DNA of 9,100 nt. It comes from Emticicia sp943368675. GTDB lineage: Bacteria; Bacteroidota; Bacteroidia; Cytophagales; Spirosomataceae. The notes under the pieces are model-generated. The model did not search any database. It was given only the letters and a program-made list of their open reading frames with translations, and was not told the origin of the DNA. Every line of letters begins with the position of its first letter. Within the stretch, counting starts at the first letter, position 1. Location: the NCBI GenBank assembly GCA_943368675.1, contig CALRLN020000198.1, forward strand, positions 1 to 9,100, given 5' to 3'. This document shows positions 7,268 through 9,100 of the stretch, in pieces. The position numbers and the translations under genes were made by a program.

Positions 7268-7582
7268 TTATTGTTTTTTCTTGCCCAGTTTCAGTTTGGT
7301 CTCACCGCCTGTTACCCGACCGTTTTCATACTTATAGTTTGATTCAACCTTTTTCTCATCCTTTTTAGCATTCCAGGTATCGTTTACCTGTGGTTTGGCA
7401 GAAGTACCCGCTGGCTTCTTGTATTTCGAAAAATAATCCGGTTTTCGGGCAGGAACCTTCAGCGAATCTTTGCTGCCTTTCGTTGAGTCGTGTGGTACTT
7501 TTACAGAATCTGCTTTCTGAGCGTAAGCATTAGTAATAACAAAAAGTGCAAGAAATAAGAAGAGGTTTACAAACGTTTTCAT
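7268..7582 (-). CDS. small secreted lysine-rich protein, function unknown
   Basis: A 104-residue protein with a clear Sec signal, MKTFVNLFLFLALFVITNAYA, cleaved probably between Ala21 and Gln22. The mature 83 residues contain 20 lysines and no cysteine, with net charge clearly positive. An imperfect repeat is visible: DSVKVP at 25-30 and DSLKVP at 39-44, period 14. The middle and C-terminal parts (KPDYFSKYKKP, then NYKYENGRVTGGETKLKLG) look low-complexity and are probably largely disordered. I do not recognise a family. It converges on the GH97 gene with 55 bases between the stops and no clear terminator hairpin in that gap. The signal peptide and sensible start at 7582 support it as a real gene. 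Confidence 0.72.
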   Translation of the reverse strand: MKTFVNLFLFLALFVITNAYAQKADSVKVPHDSTKGSKDSLKVPARKPDYFSKYKKPAGTSAKPQVNDTWNAKKDEKKVESNYKYENGRVTGGETKLKLGKKKQ

Positions 7583-7649
7583 AAATCAATCGTGTTTAAT
7601 CAATGAAATAATTTTGAATTAAAGATACAGAATTTATCAGTTATTTTCT

Positions 7650-7702
7650 ATAGCTAATCAAAAGGGTGCCTTATAATAAATTCCCTTTAATTGATTAGTT
7701 AT
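7650..7702. repeat. long imperfect hairpin in the divergent spacer
   Basis: CTAATCA (7654-7660) pairs with TGATTAG (7692-7698), and AAAGGG (7661-7666) pairs with CCCTTT (7683-7688); a three-base bulge AAT (7689-7691) lies between the two blocks and the loop is 16 bases. Outer bases 7650-7653 extend the stem with 7699-7702, including one G-T pair. It sits between the starts of two divergent genes, so it is not placed as an ordinary terminator of either of them. Confidence 0.6.
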
Positions 7703-7834
7703 TCTGTTGTTTTATACTTATGTTTAGTTCCTCAAAGCATTTTCTTTAGTTAATGCAGAGTTGTTCGGCCAATACCTCTATTATAAAGCTTTTTATTTTA
7801 AAAACAGAGAGTATTATTCTTGAAAACTAAAAAC

Positions 7835-9100
7835 ATGGCAAATCATCAACCTCTTCAGCACATGGCCTTGTCATTTTCAGGTGGTGGCTTTCGTGCTGCT
7901 GCTTTTGGCTTAGGCTGTATCAGTTATTTGAATCGTTGCGGACAATTACCTCAGGTATCTTTTATGGCATCGGCCTCCGGTGGCACGTTGGCAAGTCTGA
8001 CCTATGCCTATTGGTTGTATAAAGACAGGTCATTTGATGATTACTATACACACCTGAAAGGATTTCTGAATGGAGAAGATGCACTGAAAGCAGTATTTGA
8101 AATACTGGAAAATGACAAGGAATGGAAGGATACACCCGAGAAAGGCCGCAATCTGATTAATGCTTTTGCGAAAGTCTATAATAGGAGCCTATATGAAGGC
8201 GGCACGTGGGCAGATTTTTTTGACCCGTCTGATGTAAAACATGTTTCTCAGGTTTGTGCTAATTCTACAGAATTTAAAAATGGCGTGCCTTTCAGGTTTC
8301 AGAATGTAGATTTTGTTCAGAGAACCGGCTATATAGGTAATTATCTCTTGGATTTAAGAGAGAAGAAACCTTTTGAAATACTAAAGAAAATACGTCTGGG
8401 CGATATTACTGCTGCTTCATCATGTTTTCCCCTAGGATTTGAACCGATTATGTATCCTGAAGACTTTACCTATGTGGGAGCGGGCTCTTTATCTGTACCA
8501 GAACTAAGAAGTATAGTGAAATCGCAGGACCCGAATGAGAAAATAGCTGATGCCATAACCTTACCTGAAAGAAAAGGAGTAAATATACAGGAGAAAAGAG
8601 GTATCGGTTTAGAAACCGAAATTACTGGCAGGTTTGAAAACGCAGTCGAGGATATTATTGAAGAAGATAAGGCATCAGAACATGATGCCGGCAAAAAGAA
8701 GTCGTTTGGCTTAATGGATGGTGGGATAACTGATAATCAGGCAATACAAAGCTCAATTCTGGCTGATGGTCGTAAAAACGGGAAATTCGGCACTTTGATT
8801 GTTTGTGATGTTACCAGCCCTTTTATGGGTGCATACACGCTGCCAAAAGTAGAAAAAACTTTTTTAAACCAGTTTTCTTTACGATTCTGGGGAATTATTT
8901 ATGCCTTGATAACACTCGGTTTATTTGTTGGATATTATTATACTGCCAGTAAGGTGATGCTTACTATTGCTATCATGTTGGCAATTTTGCCAGTGGGGCT
9001 TGGTATTTTTATTTATAGCAAAATGTCGGGTGGGAAAGCTGAGAGTAGTTCATGGGGAAGGATGATTAAAAAATACCTGGGTTACTTTTTTACCATTCCC
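7835..9100 (+). CDS. patatin-like phospholipase with membrane helices, C-terminus cut off by window edge
   Basis: From the ATG at 7835 the frame is open for 422 codons to the right edge. The patatin fold is shown by the oxyanion-hole loop SGGGFRAAAFGLG (15-27), the nucleophile elbow ASASGG with Ser48, the block AASSCFP (193-199), and the catalytic Asp295 in MDGGITDNQ. The elbow reads S-x-S-x-G rather than the usual G-x-S-x-G. Between about 216 and 290 lies a charged, probably flexible insertion before the Asp motif. After the catalytic domain come two hydrophobic segments, about 351-370 and 373-394, then a basic stretch, so the protein is membrane-anchored. No signal peptide is visible, so the catalytic part probably faces the cytosol. 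The family hydrolyses acyl esters of lipids; the real substrate is unknown. No good promoter was found in front of it. Confidence 0.9.
   Translation, partial: MANHQPLQHMALSFSGGGFRAAAFGLGCISYLNRCGQLPQVSFMASASGGTLASLTYAYWLYKDRSFDDYYTHLKGFLNGEDALKAVFEILENDKEWKDTPEKGRNLINAFAKVYNRSLYEGGTWADFFDPSDVKHVSQVCANSTEFKNGVPFRFQNVDFVQRTGYIGNYLLDLREKKPFEILKKIRLGDITAASSCFPLGFEPIMYPEDFTYVGAGSLSVPELRSIVKSQDPNEKIADAITLPERKGVNIQEKRGIGLETEITGRFENAVEDIIEEDKASEHDAGKKKSFGLMDGGITDNQAIQSSILADGRKNGKFGTLIVCDVTSPFMGAYTLPKVEKTFLNQFSLRFWGIIYALITLGLFVGYYYTASKVMLTIAIMLAILPVGLGIFIYSKMSGGKAESSSWGRMIKKYLGYFFTIP

Noticed and set aside
7835..9100. The patatin gene as part of a CBASS-type defence operon
   Set aside because: No nucleotidyltransferase, ubiquitin-like or other accessory gene is visible, and the upstream neighbours are unrelated; the right side is outside the window.

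Overview
The window looks like chromosomal DNA from a low-GC member of the Bacteroidetes (Bacteroidota), probably of the Cytophagales type. Four things point there: AT-rich spacers with promoters of the Bacteroidetes kind (a TTTG or TTG element, then TAnnTTTG), start codons without an obvious Shine-Dalgarno sequence, a GH97 glycoside hydrolase, and a Tat-exported Gfo/Idh/MocA oxidoreductase. The genus cannot be fixed from this sequence alone. I see no tRNA, rRNA, CRISPR array, transposase or phage gene.

Left part (1-1957, minus strand): a two-gene signalling operon. A stand-alone receiver-domain response regulator is followed 7 bases later by a PAS/GAF sensor histidine kinase, whose C-terminus is cut off by the left window edge. 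The 394-base spacer upstream (1958-2351) holds a very good promoter for this operon and a 13-bp hairpin that probably ends the next transcript.

Middle part (2352-4351, minus strand): a secreted Gfo/Idh/MocA oxidoreductase with an intact EKP motif and, upstream of it, a small two-helix membrane protein of the STM3941 family. A promoter with the same 20-base spacer lies in front of the membrane protein. Divergent from it on the plus strand is a small lipocalin-like lipoprotein (4547-5023). Its own promoter overlaps the longer in-frame ATG, so the start must be the internal one. A strong intrinsic terminator follows it.

Right part (5239-9100): a complete 657-residue GH97 hydrolase whose residues match the retaining clade (alpha-galactosidase or beta-L-arabinopyranosidase type), with a 10-bp inverted repeat just before its start. 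It converges on a small secreted lysine-rich protein of unknown role. A long imperfect hairpin lies in the divergent spacer. The last gene is a patatin-like phospholipase with a charged insertion and two membrane helices, running off the right edge.

The GH97 enzyme and the Tat oxidoreductase fit periplasmic carbohydrate processing, but they are not in one operon and no SusC/SusD pair is visible, so a shared pathway is only an inference. I do not find a clear new multi-gene system. The most unusual items are the patatin protein and the two unexplained dyad structures.
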